Source: Nageia nagi
Taxonomy: Eukaryota > Pinophyta
DNA length: 64,000 bases
NCBI GenBank assembly: GCA_050084985.1
Contig: JBITNC010000001.1
Location: forward strand, 98,828,001-98,892,000
Direction: 5' to 3'
How positions within the stretch are numbered: the first letter of the stretch is position 1; the number at the start of each line of letters is the position of its first letter. The notes beneath the pieces are model-generated. The model searched no databases and had not been told where the DNA came from. It was given only the letters and a program-made list of their open reading frames with translations. Made by a program: the position numbers and the translations under genes. This document shows, in pieces, positions 49,597-62,293 of this stretch.

Positions 49597-50525
49597 CTAA
49601 TGTGAACGATGTGACGGGGATTGAATATCCTTATGCAAATAACACAATTCATCATTGTTTAATTGTGTGGAATGTATGTATGTATTTTGTAGATGATGTA
49701 AATTGTTATCTATCAATAAAGGTATATCTACTTCAAACCATCTATCATCCATCAAATCATGAAGGGCATGATTTAAATGGTGGCAATGTTTAGTATTATG
49801 CCCCAAGTGATGATGATAAACATGATGTCCATACTTATCATATTTTATTGACTTAGGCTTTAGGTTTTCTTTCATTATATGATCTACCACTCTCTTAGGT
49901 TGTTCCAAAGATTGCATTCCATCATTGTAATCATATTTGGATTTTAATTCCCATCTCATATCTTTATGATTATCCATTTACCTAGCAAAGATGGATGATG
50001 ATTTGCCTTTTGACTTTTGCATAGGAGGTTTCATTTTCGATGATTTTATAATAGTATAATGTGAGTATGGATTTTCATCTCTTTGTACACAATGGAGTAC
50101 TCCCTCATGAATGTATTTTAGACAACCATGAAATGTAGATGGGACACATTCCATTTCTTGAATCCATGGTCTACCTAAAAGAATATTATATTGTTTAATG
50201 TTTCCTTCGATGATATATAATGATGTTTGTATCATCTTACATCCAATGGTGATGGGTAACACTATTGATCTTATTGTTGAACATAAAGCATTATTAAATG
50301 CTTTTATTTGTAATGATGGTAAAGAAATATGAGAGAAGGAAGATTCAATTTGTGATATGCTGATGTAGATATGATATTGACATCTGACCCTTCATCTATT
50401 AATATGCTCTTAACAATTTTACCATTTACTTTACCGATGACATGGAGAGGTGGATCTAACCCTTGAGGTCCCTTGTTTGATTGTCTCTCATGGTCATAAA
50501 AAGAAATTATAGGCTGATGTATCAA
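49597..50525 (-). pseudogene. Element E interior 2 protease remnant and His-rich tail
   Basis: The frame from 50525 includes DPPLHVIGKVNGKIVK and the active-site block ILIDEGSDVNIIS. After a shift, 50262-49978 gives ILLGRPWIQEMECVPSTFH. The frame 49977-49597 continues past protease with YGHHVYHHHLGHNTKHC followed by HALHDLMDD, which resembles a gag zinc knuckle and its following helix. This lies downstream of protease, where RT should be. The enzyme is interrupted and inactive. Confidence 0.75.
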
Positions 50526-50642
50526 TGGAGGAACTTACATTTTGGATTTTTGATTACATGATATATCAATTTGTTTTTCTTGTATGTTTTGAGTTCTAGT
50601 ATCAACTCCAACTATTCTTATAATAGGTTGATTACTTGGATT

Positions 50643-53350
50643 CTAGGTGTGTGTCACTTGACTATAATTAGGTACAATAGATACCGTATTTACTTGGCAT
50701 GAAGGAAGAGAGTCTTGATGATTTTTTAAATTTTGATCTGAAATAGAAGTATGGTCTTCAACTTCCAAGTTATTATCTTTGATTGAGTTTTGAGTTCTAT
50801 TTCTAAATGCTAGATAATTTTTTGTACTATGACCTCTTTGATGGTGATAATTACAATACTCATTTTTGTTATATTTTTCTTTTCTCGTAATTTTTATTTC
50901 ACCATATTCAATCTTGACCTTCTCAATTATAACTGCTATGAGCAATAACTTCTTTGAGAGTATTATATCATTGGATTTGTAATATACTAGCTATAGGCCT
51001 TAAACAATTTTGACTAAATAATTTAACTAACTCCTCCTGAGGTAAGGTATAGGGAATGCTATAGAGTATATCCCTCCACCGTGAAACAAAGTCAACAATT
51101 GATTCATTTTGAGATTGTTTTATTTCTACAAGATTTGTAATAGAAGATTCCTCTTTGATATAAATCCTAAAATGTTGTAAGAACAAGTTTGCTAATTGGG
51201 GAAATGAATAAATACTATGTCGTGGCAAATTATTATACCATTCCAAGGCTTGGGATGCAAGCATCATGGGGAACAAACGTAGCATCAAGTCCTCATCATT
51301 AGAAATGAGGTAATTTGAAAACTTAAACCACCTTAAATGTTCCTTAGGATCCTTATTTCCGGTAAAAGGAATTATCTTAGGCATTTCAAAGTTGTAAGGT
51401 AATTTCTTCTTAGGGACACTTGGATGGATGGGTTCATTGCAAATATTATCATATGTCAACTTCTGGAACCTTGATATGTTCATTTCTTTATTCATGAAAT
51501 CTTCTAATTCTTTATGTATCCAACTACCCTGAGGATGTTTTCGGTATCTTCTATGATTGGTATTTCTTTCTGATTTCAGATCTAAATTATAAGATTCATC
51601 ATCAGAAGAAGATCTTGATAACAATGATGAAGATGATAATGATGGAAGATTAGAAGGTAAATGATGCCCCTGCATTGAATTTCTAAGAGTTGTAGATGGT
51701 TGTACTTTATTTTGTTGAGACTTCTTGTGAAGTAACCAACTATCTCGAACTTCTTGTTTTACACTATCAAAAATTTGTCATTGTTTGTCAAGCTCTTGCT
51801 TTTCTTTTTTTGAGTTCTATATTCTTTTCTTTAAGTTTGGCTTCCTCTTTTAACTTACTTTGAACATCTTCATATCTTTTACTAAAGTTTATAGTTTCTT
51901 CATAATCTCTCTCTATGTGTTTTCTCTTTGCCTCCAACTCTGCAAAAGAGGGTATCTCTCCTACCCTGAATTATTTAGCTAAAGCTTTTCTACATTTTTC
52001 TTGCGATGAGGGTTTCTCATAGGAGTAAGGATCGTAGAACAATTTGTTTGAGATCTTACATTGAGGAGTTGTTTGTGAGGTTCTTACTAAATACAAGGTC
52101 ATCCTATCAGAATCTTCCATACAAGACCTAGCCCTATGAAGTGTTTTTTGATAGGTGGGGTCAGTTATCCTAGCTTGTGAAGAGGGGCTTTGAGGTTGAT
52201 AATCTAAACTCTCGAGAGGCAATTCTCTTTGTTGATTAGAGTAAGAGTCTTGATATCTCCTTACTTGGTAATTAAGAGGTGATGATAATTGCATCCAAGC
52301 TTAACTCTTTTGGTTTACATAAGTTTTTACATCATGCTTTTGTGTTATCTCTTCTTGTCTCATTTTGTCGACAAACTCATTGAAGGTTTTGTCATGTTGA
52401 TCATGAGAAGAACATGCTTGTTGTTGTTTATGGGATTCCCTTTGCAAAATATTCTTAGCTTTTTCATCATAGAAAATATTCCTAAGTAATTTATTTGTTG
52501 TAGGGCTATCTTCTTTATCACATTCCCCATTTTTCATCAAGCTAGTTTGATATTTTGAAGGTGTTTTTAGTGGGTTCAAACAACATTCATCCTCATAAAA
52601 CTTTGTACCATCATCATTATGTGTTATTTCCCCACATGGATGTTCATTCCTAAGTTCATGTGTGTTAGCTTTGGAGATTTTATTTTTATATTTTTCATTT
52701 CTTTGTGATTGAAATTCTTGAGATTCAATAATACGATCTATGGATTTTGTAATTCTTATGTGAGGCTCTTCAATTTCTACTTGTGACGAGAATGAACAAG
52801 TTTCATCCTTGAACTCAAGAATATCATGAGATTCATGGGAATCAATAGAAGGTCTTGTAGCCTCAAGAAGGGGAGGAGAGTGAAATTGCAATTTTGAAGA
52901 ATGCTCTGAAAGATCCTCAAGATTCATGTCAAACTCCTCTTCTTTAATATCATATTCCTCCCAAGGTGGGGGTGAAGACATCAAGGTGTCTAACTCTAGG
53001 AGGTCATATGATTTAGCATAGGATGTTGCATCAAGGCCTTTGGCATTAATACTCGATTCATCACTTAGCAAATTGGATTCATTAGGTTTGATAGTCTCGA
53101 AAGGAGATGCACCACAAGATTTTAATTTGATGAGATGTGTCGATGAGTTTTCAATCTTTATGATGGGCTCATTATTTTTAGTGTCAAACTCATCCCATGA
53201 TGAGGGTGAAGGAATGGAAGAACTATACTCTAGCTCTTCATGGGATCTAACAAGGCTTTCTGAGGATTGAAGAAGAGGTATGGTACATTGTTCTATCTTT
53301 GCTAAATATGCTAAAAGCTTTTCAATGTCAATACAAAAATCATTCTTCAC
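50643..53350 (-). pseudogene. Element E interior 2 gag remnant (near full length)
   Basis: Gag polyprotein with its N-terminus preserved. ATG at 53350 opens 349 codons of acidic, Ser-rich sequence with three spaced repeats of the form SSPPPWEEYD or PSPSSWDEFD. A stop near 52298 is followed by a 107-codon part (52294-51971). A frameshifted coiled coil (about 51970-51690) comes next. The 235-codon segment 51675-50968 carries the capsid core PKIIPFTGNKDPKEHLRWF, then SQALEWYNNLPRHSIYSF. The zinc-knuckle region at 50945-50643 has EYCNYHHQRGHSTKNY, with His and Tyr in place of two Cys. The W-(D/E)-E-(F/Y)-D motifs near residues 51 and 131 are unexplained. Confidence 0.82.
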
Positions 53351-55429
53351 GATCTCAGAAGTAGAATAAGTATCTAAGGTTGACTTAGCAATATGTAAAC
53401 ATAGTCTTCATATTTTTGGTTTTACTTTGATAGGAAAAGGCACATAATTTAAAAGTGCAACCAAAACAAACCTTATAATGATAAAATTCAAAGGCCTTTT
53501 AATTGTTCTCAACAATTCAAAATTTGTATGGATCTAGAGTAACTGACACATGCCTATGTTTCTATTTGTTACAAAGGGGGTTCAAAGTAAAAAACTTAAA
53601 TAAAATCAACTCTTAATCGTCTTTTAAACCTATTCCTTTGTATGACCTATTATATCATTCCATAAATGAAACATGTCAATTGAGTATTTGAACATATAAA
53701 CAAACATCGTAAAAGAAGTTTTATTTTTATATTTTATATTATGTTTTCGAGAAAACAATTTAATGCACAAACATCCTATATGCAAACTTACTTTTAACGA
53801 TGTGATTATCTTTTTTAATCTTTTCACATATTTTTAATATTTGAGTTAAATGAATGATATGAGTTGTTAATTTTAGTCTTTTAATTTTCCTAATTTGTTT
53901 TGACTAGTCAAGTGTTAAACAAGGTAGGTTGGGTAATTCTAAATAATATTTACAAGTCTCTATGGCTTTTGGCTTGGTTCTAGATGAGTCTCCTTTTTTG
54001 ACTCCTACCTAAAGGAAAGTCACCTTGGTCATTACCTCCAAGCGTAACTGGCTCTATGGCTTCAAGTGTGTGATGTCGGTGGGTACACAAAAGTAAGAAT
54101 TAACGATTGGTAGTGACATCCAACTCGTTAATGTTCAATTATTCCTTTAAGGCTTTATGAAATGCATTTAAACAAGTAAAGTACATTTATGCATACTACC
54201 CTCCCAAACATTCATGTCCATTTACTTATCTTATCTTAATGTGATGCAATCAAAGTTTATTTTAAGTGGACTTGACCTTAATAAAACCCCGTTGTTCTTT
54301 TGTGATTCATTATCCAACCTCTTAATGATGTTCATTAACTCCTTCCAGCTGTGGAAGTTTTATATGTGATAAATTTCCAAATAAAATGTGAATAAATTTT
54401 ACCTCTTTCACTTAACTTATTTCTGATCACTTAAGATCGCTCGAAGCGCAAAAGTGAGAGCATACTTCATTAAGTGAAAGTACTTAGTGTATTCGAATCC
54501 CCCTAATTCATTAACCTTTTAATGTGATTTATACTACTCAAAAACCCGATTTATTTCCTTAAGTTCATTCCAAATTAAGTGTGATTCATTTACCCTTCCA
54601 ATTGTGGAAGTATTATGTGTAGTAAATTACCTCCTCTAACTAGTAAGAGGTCATTATGTGTAGATAAATTACCCAATTAATGATAGTGTGAGTGTGAAAG
54701 AAAAGAAAAGTTAATTATACCTTTTATCAAGTCTATTCTGGTCACCTTAGATCGCTCGAAGCGCAAAGGGAGAGCATAAGTAGACAAGATAAAAAGTATT
54801 AATGTGTATGTAGTGTGAGTGTGAAGGAAAAGAAAAATTAATTTACCTCTTCTTATCAAGTCTATTCTGGTCACCTTAGATCGCACGAAGCGCAAAGGGA
54901 GAGCATAAGTAGACAAGATAAAAAGTATTAATGTGTACATGCCCTTCACCCAAAGCATGAAAATAAATACATAACTTCATACATAAAGTAAATTAATAAA
55001 AAATATGCATTTAATCTTTTCTACCCATTCTTATATACACTCTAGGCAAAGGAATCACACTCAAAAATATTTTTTCATAACATAATTTTATTTTATTTTT
55101 CAGAAATAACAAAAAGAGACAAAAATGACCTGGTAAGAGTCACCGGCGTTTAGATAGAGAACGCTGGCGTTTAATGATAGTCATCGATGTTTGATTCCAA
55201 TCGCCGACATTTAGTCTGGATTAATTGCAAAATGCTGGCATTCCTACTGAGTCACCGACGTTCAATTTTGGTCACTGGCATTTCTGCAACAAATTCCTGA
55301 AAAAGCACAGAACCCAAAATTTGAAGTTAGTACACAAAAAAATCCAAAAAACTAGAGAATAGAAAGGTAGAATCATAAACAAAAAATCTCCCTCTCAATA
55401 ATGGAGGGGCCCTCCTTCTAGCACCAGAA
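53351..55429 (-). other. Element E 5' leader with repeats and primer-binding site
   Basis: 2.1 kb between the right LTR and gag, non-coding. AGATCGCTCGAAGCGCAAA occurs at 54434-54452 and 54749-54767, and with one change at 54879-54897. At 55141-55300 a degenerate ~20-bp repeat of CACCGGCGTTTGAT type matches a motif in the LTRs. The minus-strand sequence TTCTGGTGCTAGAAGG next to LTR (c) is the primer site, not tRNA-Met; it is closer in style to the TGGCGCC sites of Tat/Athila elements. Confidence 0.7.
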
Positions 55430-56278
55430 TGTTGCAATAAAAATTGAGCTGGAATGTAGAATAACATAAAATACAATTATTCTTTAATCTTCATTGAACC
55501 TCAAATTATATAACATAGATAGACATGTTGTAATTGCAAAATGATATTCAATTTTAGTTCAAACTACAATTTGCCCTTAGAAAGGACTTTTACAAATGCT
55601 ATGTGCCAAAATAAAGAGTATTAAATCTTCATTGTTTTTGAGTTGCTTGCTTCTTCCCTTGGTATGAGCAACCTGTAAATCCTACACACATGTAAAAGAC
55701 AATAACATCAAAGCATCTATGTATGACAAGTATTAAAATGAAACTAGCATAAAATAATAAAATGTATAAGCTCACAAGATTTTGGCAACATTACCCTACT
55801 TCAAAAATGGGTTCAATTGGAGTCCATATTGCTTTGTATTGGCTTATGTTTATAGATTTTGGATGAGATGTTTCAAGGCTGGTAAGAGGAAGTGAATAGC
55901 CACCGTAGGTCGTAACTGACCCCCTCTATCCACCTCATCTTGGAGAAACGAAGTGTTCCAACTTCCTTTTGCTGTTTTAGCTTCTATTTGGCTGTTACAG
56001 AGTCGTCGGCATTTGGAGGTCGAACGCCAGCAACTGGCTCAAAACACCGGCGTTTGTAGGCGAACGCTAGCGACTGGCTAACAATTTTATAAGAACATTA
56101 AAATGACCACCAAATAGTCAATTTTTATCGAAAAGGGGTCATGTGACCACTCGTTTTGCATGTACTCAATGAGAGATATCCAATAATGAAGTTTTCAAGC
56201 TTATTTGAGGCTTGTATAAAGAGTTATGATTATTTCAATGTTTACTAGTTAAAAAGGGGACTTTTTTAGGTGTCTACA
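55430..56278 (-). repeat. Element E right LTR (c), the 5' LTR
   Basis: 849 bp, TGTTGCAAT...GTGTCTACA. Same length as LTR (a) and its closest match. Followed by ATATT, the right target duplication. Confidence 0.92.
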
Positions 56279-56283
56279 ATATT

Positions 56284-58531
56284 AACTAAAATGCTGCATC
56301 TTCATCAATTCAATATTTAAGTATGGTTTGAGAAAATAGTATACATAAAAATAATGAACAATGTATCAAAACATGCACATTTATTTATATATGAAATGAA
56401 AATATATTAATCTAAATATGTAGTATAGGATTTTACAACTAGAATTATGCAAAATTAGAAAGAAGATATGAAAAAGACTTATTTGGAGGGTGGAGAATTA
56501 GAGGCTTGCTATTGGGAAACTTAAGATCTTGGATGAAAAACCTTAGCTACAACCAGATGATAAATGTTAGATAATTTTGGAGATGATCCTAGAGTGATGA
56601 TTCTAAAATGTTAATTTGAATGTTATTTTACTATACATGATGCTAGAATAGATGCACAAATATTCCTAAAGCACCTAGTTTAGCTAGAAGGGTTGATAAT
56701 GATTGAAACTAAACTGATGACATGTGAACCTAACACATGTGACTCAAATTTGACCCCTTGAGTTCCTATTTTTGGTAGTTTTATTATGATTTTGCATGAT
56801 GACTAATTCTCTAAAGTGTAAATTTTTTCGCTGAATTTTCATATGCTTTTTTATGCTATTATTATAGAATTTTAGGTGCTCAATTACTTGGAGCCTCTTG
56901 TGGTTAATGTGTTCTAATTGATGTAATTATTCTTTTCTTATATAATTTTCTAAAACTAGTCTTTCAATGATACTCAAATATAAAGTATTTCTAACGCTAA
57001 TGGTATTATTGCCTCTTCATCGTGGCTAAGGAAAATGGGATTGTCCTGATTAGGGTTTTGATGTTAGTTTTGTAGGATCATAATGAAAATGGTAGGTTAT
57101 TATATCAATATTTTTCTTTATGATATTGATGAAAGTATTATTTGTTTCTTATGCTTGGTCATTTATTTGAGAATAATAATGTGTAGATAATTTCTAATGA
57201 ATATGATATTTAATGTAAAATATCTTCATTTATTTACTCACAAACTTTGTTCCATTATTTGTAATAAGATGGGACTAAAATTCAATCTTTTGATGATATG
57301 ATTACTTATGAACTTAGCAATATATTTACTTATATTTGAAGATAATGGTATTGCTTTAGCCTATTTTATCAAATATTTTATTATTGTAATGATAAAATTG
57401 TAATAATAATGTGAGGAGGATTGATAATTATAGTGATATATATATATATCATGTAATAAAGTGAAATGAGGTTATAAATGATTAAAATTAACCCTATATG
57501 TGATTAATTATGTATAAAAAATCTACTTAAAATATATAATATTACTATTGAGATGAACTTGTGTATCTTAAGAAATGAGTAAATATAAATATTATGTAAT
57601 AATCTAAATTATACAAAATATAAATCAAATAGTAGTGATACTTAGACAATTGGATCAAATTCATAACCTATGAGAAAGGGATCAATAGATAAATACTTAT
57701 TACCTTACATGGAATGTTGTTTGTATGGTAGGACCAAACTTGTAACCAAGGTAGAAACTTGGAGAGCAAGATTCAATAAAAGGATGGATCTGGAGAGTAG
57801 CATGGACATTGATGATAACATAGATGCCACTGGTAGTGTTGATACTATGCTCCTTATGAGTTAGCCTTAACAATGCAAATTATTGATAGTAAAGATAATG
57901 TGATAAGCCTAATGGAACATATGATGAAAGATGAATAACAAAATTCTTGTATGATAACATATCCCAATATTGATAGGTGATGATAAGAAATATCTTAGCT
58001 TTTGTCATATTTGAGTGTGATTATTAAGATGAGAATATGATAGTCTCTTCATGTTACCTTACCTTCTTTTATATGTGAGAGAACCACCATAATTTACACC
58101 TAGAGGATAGTGCCAACACTAGGGTACTTGAACACAAATAGAGAAACAACATGAAATGATCATAAATGTTGACTAAAATACAACATAAGACATTAAAATA
58201 GAACAAAACATATTGTTAATTAAGTGATATGATAGTTAATTTGTGATATTAGGTATTACAATTAAATGTCAAAAAAGGTAACATGTTAATTTTTTTGCTA
58301 GAGTATGCTTGAGATTACCTTTTTCTAGTATTTCTCAAAACTTTTTGATAAATTTATAATAGTTTTATTCTATGGTTAGGCAATAGTAGCCTATGCACAA
58401 TGTTTTCTATGTTATTATTTTTTTACTAAATTATAACACACATTCCTTTTTGTGCTTATTTAATTACTTGGTCATTTTTATTTTCCATTAGGAATCTTAG
58501 TAATATTAATTCAAATGATCTTCTAAAAATA
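56284..58531. other. No gene recognised
   Basis: AT-rich spacer between elements E and D. A short (TA)n run lies near 57438-57450. The 64-codon frame at 57670-57864 resembles nothing known and is probably chance. It ends in AAATA (58527-58531), the left duplication of element D. Confidence 0.5.
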
Positions 58532-59364
58532 TGTCATGTGTTGGTTTTACACTTATGCCATTTGGAAATTTGTAATGACCCATAGGGTCCATTAGGGGCT
58601 TGATATCACCCCTTAGGGGACATCAAAGCATATGTTACTTGTAATTTAGGAGTAAATTTTGTAGGGTGGATTATTTATTGGTAATTTCACATATATTTAT
58701 GCATATTGGTAACCAAGGAAAGGGAATTAGTGGGTATTAGAGACCAAGTTGTGCCCAATTTGGGATGTATACCTCCTTGAATAGGGAATATGCTTTTGGT
58801 GATGTTATGTTTGATTATTGAATCTTGAGGTTGATTATCAATGATAGATCCATGCACTAGAACATTGGTGCCAAGAACTTGATGAATTCTAGGTGTGAGC
58901 CATCTATTGGGCATCTTATTCAATGAAAATCTATCAAGAGATGAATCTAGTTGGACATAGCCCCTATTAGGTTTAGAAGCATTACTTCTATTCACTTATG
59001 GAGCACCAAGAGTTAGGATGAGCCCTTTGGTGGAGCACCTAGCTTGTCTAAGGAAGAGAGCTTCTATTCTTTATTTATAGATATATGTGTGAGACCCTAG
59101 TGTGAGAAAATAGCCTTTTGAGAGCATTTTTTATGTTTTTTAGTGCTTGATATAGCACCCATAGCTAGATGTAAGCCCTATTAGGCCATATTTGCATTGT
59201 ATTCATTTGATGATATATTAATGTGTGTGCCTTTAGATCTCACATATTTTATGGCCTTTGAGCATCATTATGTGATGTTGGTATTTTTGTATCATTTTTG
59301 AGCTTGAATATTACCCTAATTAGTTTGTTGTATCTTTGGCATAAAATAATTTTGATGCATCATA
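58532..59364 (+). repeat. Element D left LTR
   Basis: 833 bp, starting TGTCATGTGTTGG and ending near GCATCATA. It lacks roughly 110 bp present in the right LTR (around 63075-63185). Confidence 0.88.
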
Positions 59365-59430
59365 GTGGTATTAGAGCCATCATCCTTCCATCTTGTGGGA
59401 AGATTAATTGATGCAATAAACTAAGAAATT

Positions 59431-60800
59431 ATGTCAAAGGAAAAAGAAAGGAATAAACCCATGGATCCTCAAAAAATTTCCAAGGTTGATTTAGGGAAGG
59501 AGAGTGGAGATCTAGTCCAACAAATATGGATGACTGTGCTATAACATGCACCTGGAGTTGGAGAGGATGAGTATGAGTAAGAGAGAGTGATATTTCCTAG
59601 GGATTTAATTGAGAAAATTTTTGATGATTTGCTAGCCATGATGAAAATCATTATAGATCAAATGCAATTTTAGAATGAGCATATAGATAGGAGGGAAGTA
59701 TAAGAGAGAGATGTGGGGCTTGAAGGAAGCCCTAGGATACCCCATACTCAGAGATATACCTCTTCTCATGAGAAGAAATCAAGAGAAAAAGCATCCTTGT
59801 AAAGATATTATGAGAGATATCCTAGAGAGGGAGGATTTTTTGCATAGATTCAAAGGGTTAGGAAATGACCAAGAGGGCCCTAGATTTGAACTGAGGGAAC
59901 CTATTTTTTAGAGATCTTGGTTGACCATAATGTAAGATGATGGAGGATATTCTATGTTTAGAGTTGGATCTACCAAGGGTCCTTGGATGGTGTACTGATG
60001 TGGGAGAGATTCATGGAGAGAGATGCACCAAAAATGGACACCACACCTCCACCTTTACCACATCCCATCAAACCCATGTTCATACCTAGGATGAAAAGTA
60101 TCACCAACCTGATTTCACCCTTGGATCTCAATCAATTATACCATGAGTACTCTTTGAAGTCATAAGAGTTCAAAAATTATGTTCCTTTTTCCCTATATTT
60201 GGAATTCTTGGGAAAAAGGCTAGTAGCAATCATGTGCATGATGGATTCAAAGATGATAAGTGGGATTTATAATAATGAATGAGTAGAATGAAAGTACCCT
60301 TGTTCAATGGAAATAATAACATGAATATGAGGGTTTATATTCAAAAATACATACCTACTTCATGCTTAGCCTCATGATAAATAAGGATGTTATACACTTT
60401 ACAACCCTACACCTAGATGGCATAGCATATGAATGGTGGCAATATGGCATGATCACACAAGGACATGGAGAAATTATATATTTTGATGTGTTCATCCATA
60501 GAAGGATGGATCAATATGATAGAAAATATGAAGATGATTACTTCAAGGATTTTGTGACATTAAGGAAAAGGATCAATGGAAGACTATGTGGCTAAATTCT
60601 GATGAACTATAGTCATGGTTCCTAGCATTTATGAGAAGAGTATAACCTTCCTCTTTTGTGAAGATTTTAGAGCTAGAAATGATGAGATTAGAAATTGTCT
60701 ACCCACCAAGCCTAATGTATCATCAAGAGGAGTGATTGAGGGGTTGCACCAAGCAACCCTTGGACCACAAATCCCATGTAGGAGGGAGGTATGGATGTAA
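59431..60800 (+). pseudogene. Element D gag remnant
   Basis: A Lys/Glu-rich frame from ATG 59431 carries several stops. The capsid core at 60362-60595 reads VIHFTTLHLDGIAYEWWQ then YGMITQGH, matching the AIHFASLHFEGDALEWWK then LGVISQGY of element B. A further block near 60490-60580 corresponds to the helix after the core. Frameshifts at about 60,350 and 60,600 and many stops make it dead. No zinc knuckle was seen, as in B. Confidence 0.75.
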
Positions 60801-61063
60801 CCAATAGGAACAAGTTGAGAAAGAAGAATTTATGGTTTGTATGCAAGAATCCCTAGGAGAGAGTTCATCAAATGTTTAGGCAAGGGGAAAGTCCATTACA
60901 TCAAAAGTAATTTCAAATGATAAGTTGAATCTTGATATAGATATAGAGCCAATAGATCTAGGAACACCATGTGGTGAAACTCCTACACCTAGTAAAAAGG
61001 ATGTAGTGAGGGTCATGATAACTTCACTTATAGGAGTAACAATGTATTTCACACTCAAAGTCA

Positions 61064-61420
61064 AGTAGAAAGTTGGAAATCAAGAAGTCATGGTATTGAT
61101 AGATCTAGAAGCTACACATAACTTCATTGATGAGGAGTTTGTGAAAAGGAAGGGGCTTAAAGAAAGAAAATTTGAGGGATTTTATGCCACCAATGCCAAT
61201 GGGAAGCTCACATTGGTAGATAAATAATGGAGAGGTTTGGATTCAAGATCCAAGAATATGAGGTGAGGTAAGATTTCTATATCTATCCCTTGGAAGAGAT
61301 CCCTCATTTGATCCTAGGCATCTAATGATTGTTTGATTTGGGAGACATCCACACTAATTAAAAAAATTTATGATGAGATGTGAAATAATGGGAAGAAGTA
61401 CACCTTGCAAGGGTTCAAGG
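61064..61420 (+). pseudogene. Element D protease remnant
   Basis: Retropepsin-like. EVMVLIDLEATHNFIDEEF near 61086-61142 aligns with the element B active-site block VMVLIDPGVSHNF; here the D-S/T-G triad has become D-L-E. TNANGKLTLVDK near 61191-61226 matches NANGKLTLVD in B. A frameshift and stops follow. The end is near the LFDLGD-like block at about 61330-61350. Confidence 0.75.
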
Positions 61421-61458
61421 AATAATTATCTCAAGCTTCTTCAAGTAGGATAGAGATC

Positions 61459-61722
61459 ATGACTTGGGAGGAGGAAGCATGGAAGGAGATACCAACACCA
61501 AGCGAATATTTGACATATAAAAACACCAAACGTGGCTTAGCACATGAGATCCATACATTGGAACCACTTTGGAAAAAAGAATTCATAGTACCAAGGAGAT
61601 ATGTTTTGTTTGGTAATTTTATTTTTGATTTTATCTTAAGTATTGGTTATGAAAATGTATGGAAAGATAAAAATAACTTGGAAAGGATCCTAGAAACTAT
61701 AATGATTACATTTGAGGAATAA
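61459..61722 (+). CDS. Unidentified ORF in element D
   Basis: 87 codons, no recognised domain; charged N-terminal half and hydrophobic middle (LFGNFIFDFIL). It lies where RT would follow protease, but shows none of its motifs. May be a relic of a non-pol gene or chance. Confidence 0.2.
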   Translation: MTWEEEAWKEIPTPSEYLTYKNTKRGLAHEIHTLEPLWKKEFIVPRRYVLFGNFIFDFILSIGYENVWKDKNNLERILETIMITFEE

Positions 61723-62293
61723 ATATATGTACATATGATTGATGTGGTCATAAGAAGGGATGCACTTATTTCTCATTTCAAAGAGGAAATTTTGGCTCAT
61801 TTTGATGATGGAATCTTACAATCATGCATGTGTGGGAGGTTTCTCTATTTATTGGAGGTTTGGGTGGCATTTTGGATCCATACATAGGAGTTTTTGGGTT
61901 GTTGATCATTACTAATGAAGCATTTGAGAATTCACTATTCATTAATGCACATAAGATATGAATTATCTTCTTCAAGATTATTAATGGTATGTTGAGGGAT
62001 GCACTTCAATCAGGATAATTGTTTCTAATTTGAACACTATTTGTGTATTGTTTGGCGATGACTGGGTGAAGTTTATCTATATTAGGGAGAACCCATTGCT
62101 TTCTAGTAATAATAGGACTATTTTATATTATTGGGATACTATTTTAAGACTAATATATACTCCATAAGGTCTATTATGACTCCTAATGATTAGGCATTGT
62201 TTGAAAATTATTTGACATATTTTTTGAGGATAGAGTTCATGCTCTAAAGGTTATACTTAATGATACATTGATTATCGTTGAATATGAAGATTA

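Larger units (their letters stand above)
35813..56278 (-). mobile_element. Element E: 20.5-kb composite with three LTRs and two gag-protease interiors
   Basis: Three direct LTR copies (35813-36661, 44304-45153, 55430-56278) separate two related interiors (36662-44303 and 45154-55429), all in minus orientation. One perfect duplication ATATT (35808-35812 and 56279-56283) flanks the whole. The polypurine tract, read on the minus strand as AAAAAGGGGCAAAA, abuts both the left and middle LTRs. A primer site (TTCTGGTGCTAGAAGG) abuts only the right LTR. Neither interior has RT or integrase. The gag type suggests a Tat/Athila-like Ty3/gypsy relative. Confidence 0.88.

Noticed and set aside
49581-49793. 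Plus-strand frame also present at 41095-41394
   Set aside because: Conserved between copies only because the interiors are duplicates; antisense to the post-protease segment.
52289-52489. Plus-strand hydrophobic frame, also at 43901-44101
   Set aside because: Antisense to gag of element E.
57670-57864. 64-codon frame in the E-D spacer
   Set aside because: No motif, no splice or promoter support; length is expected by chance.
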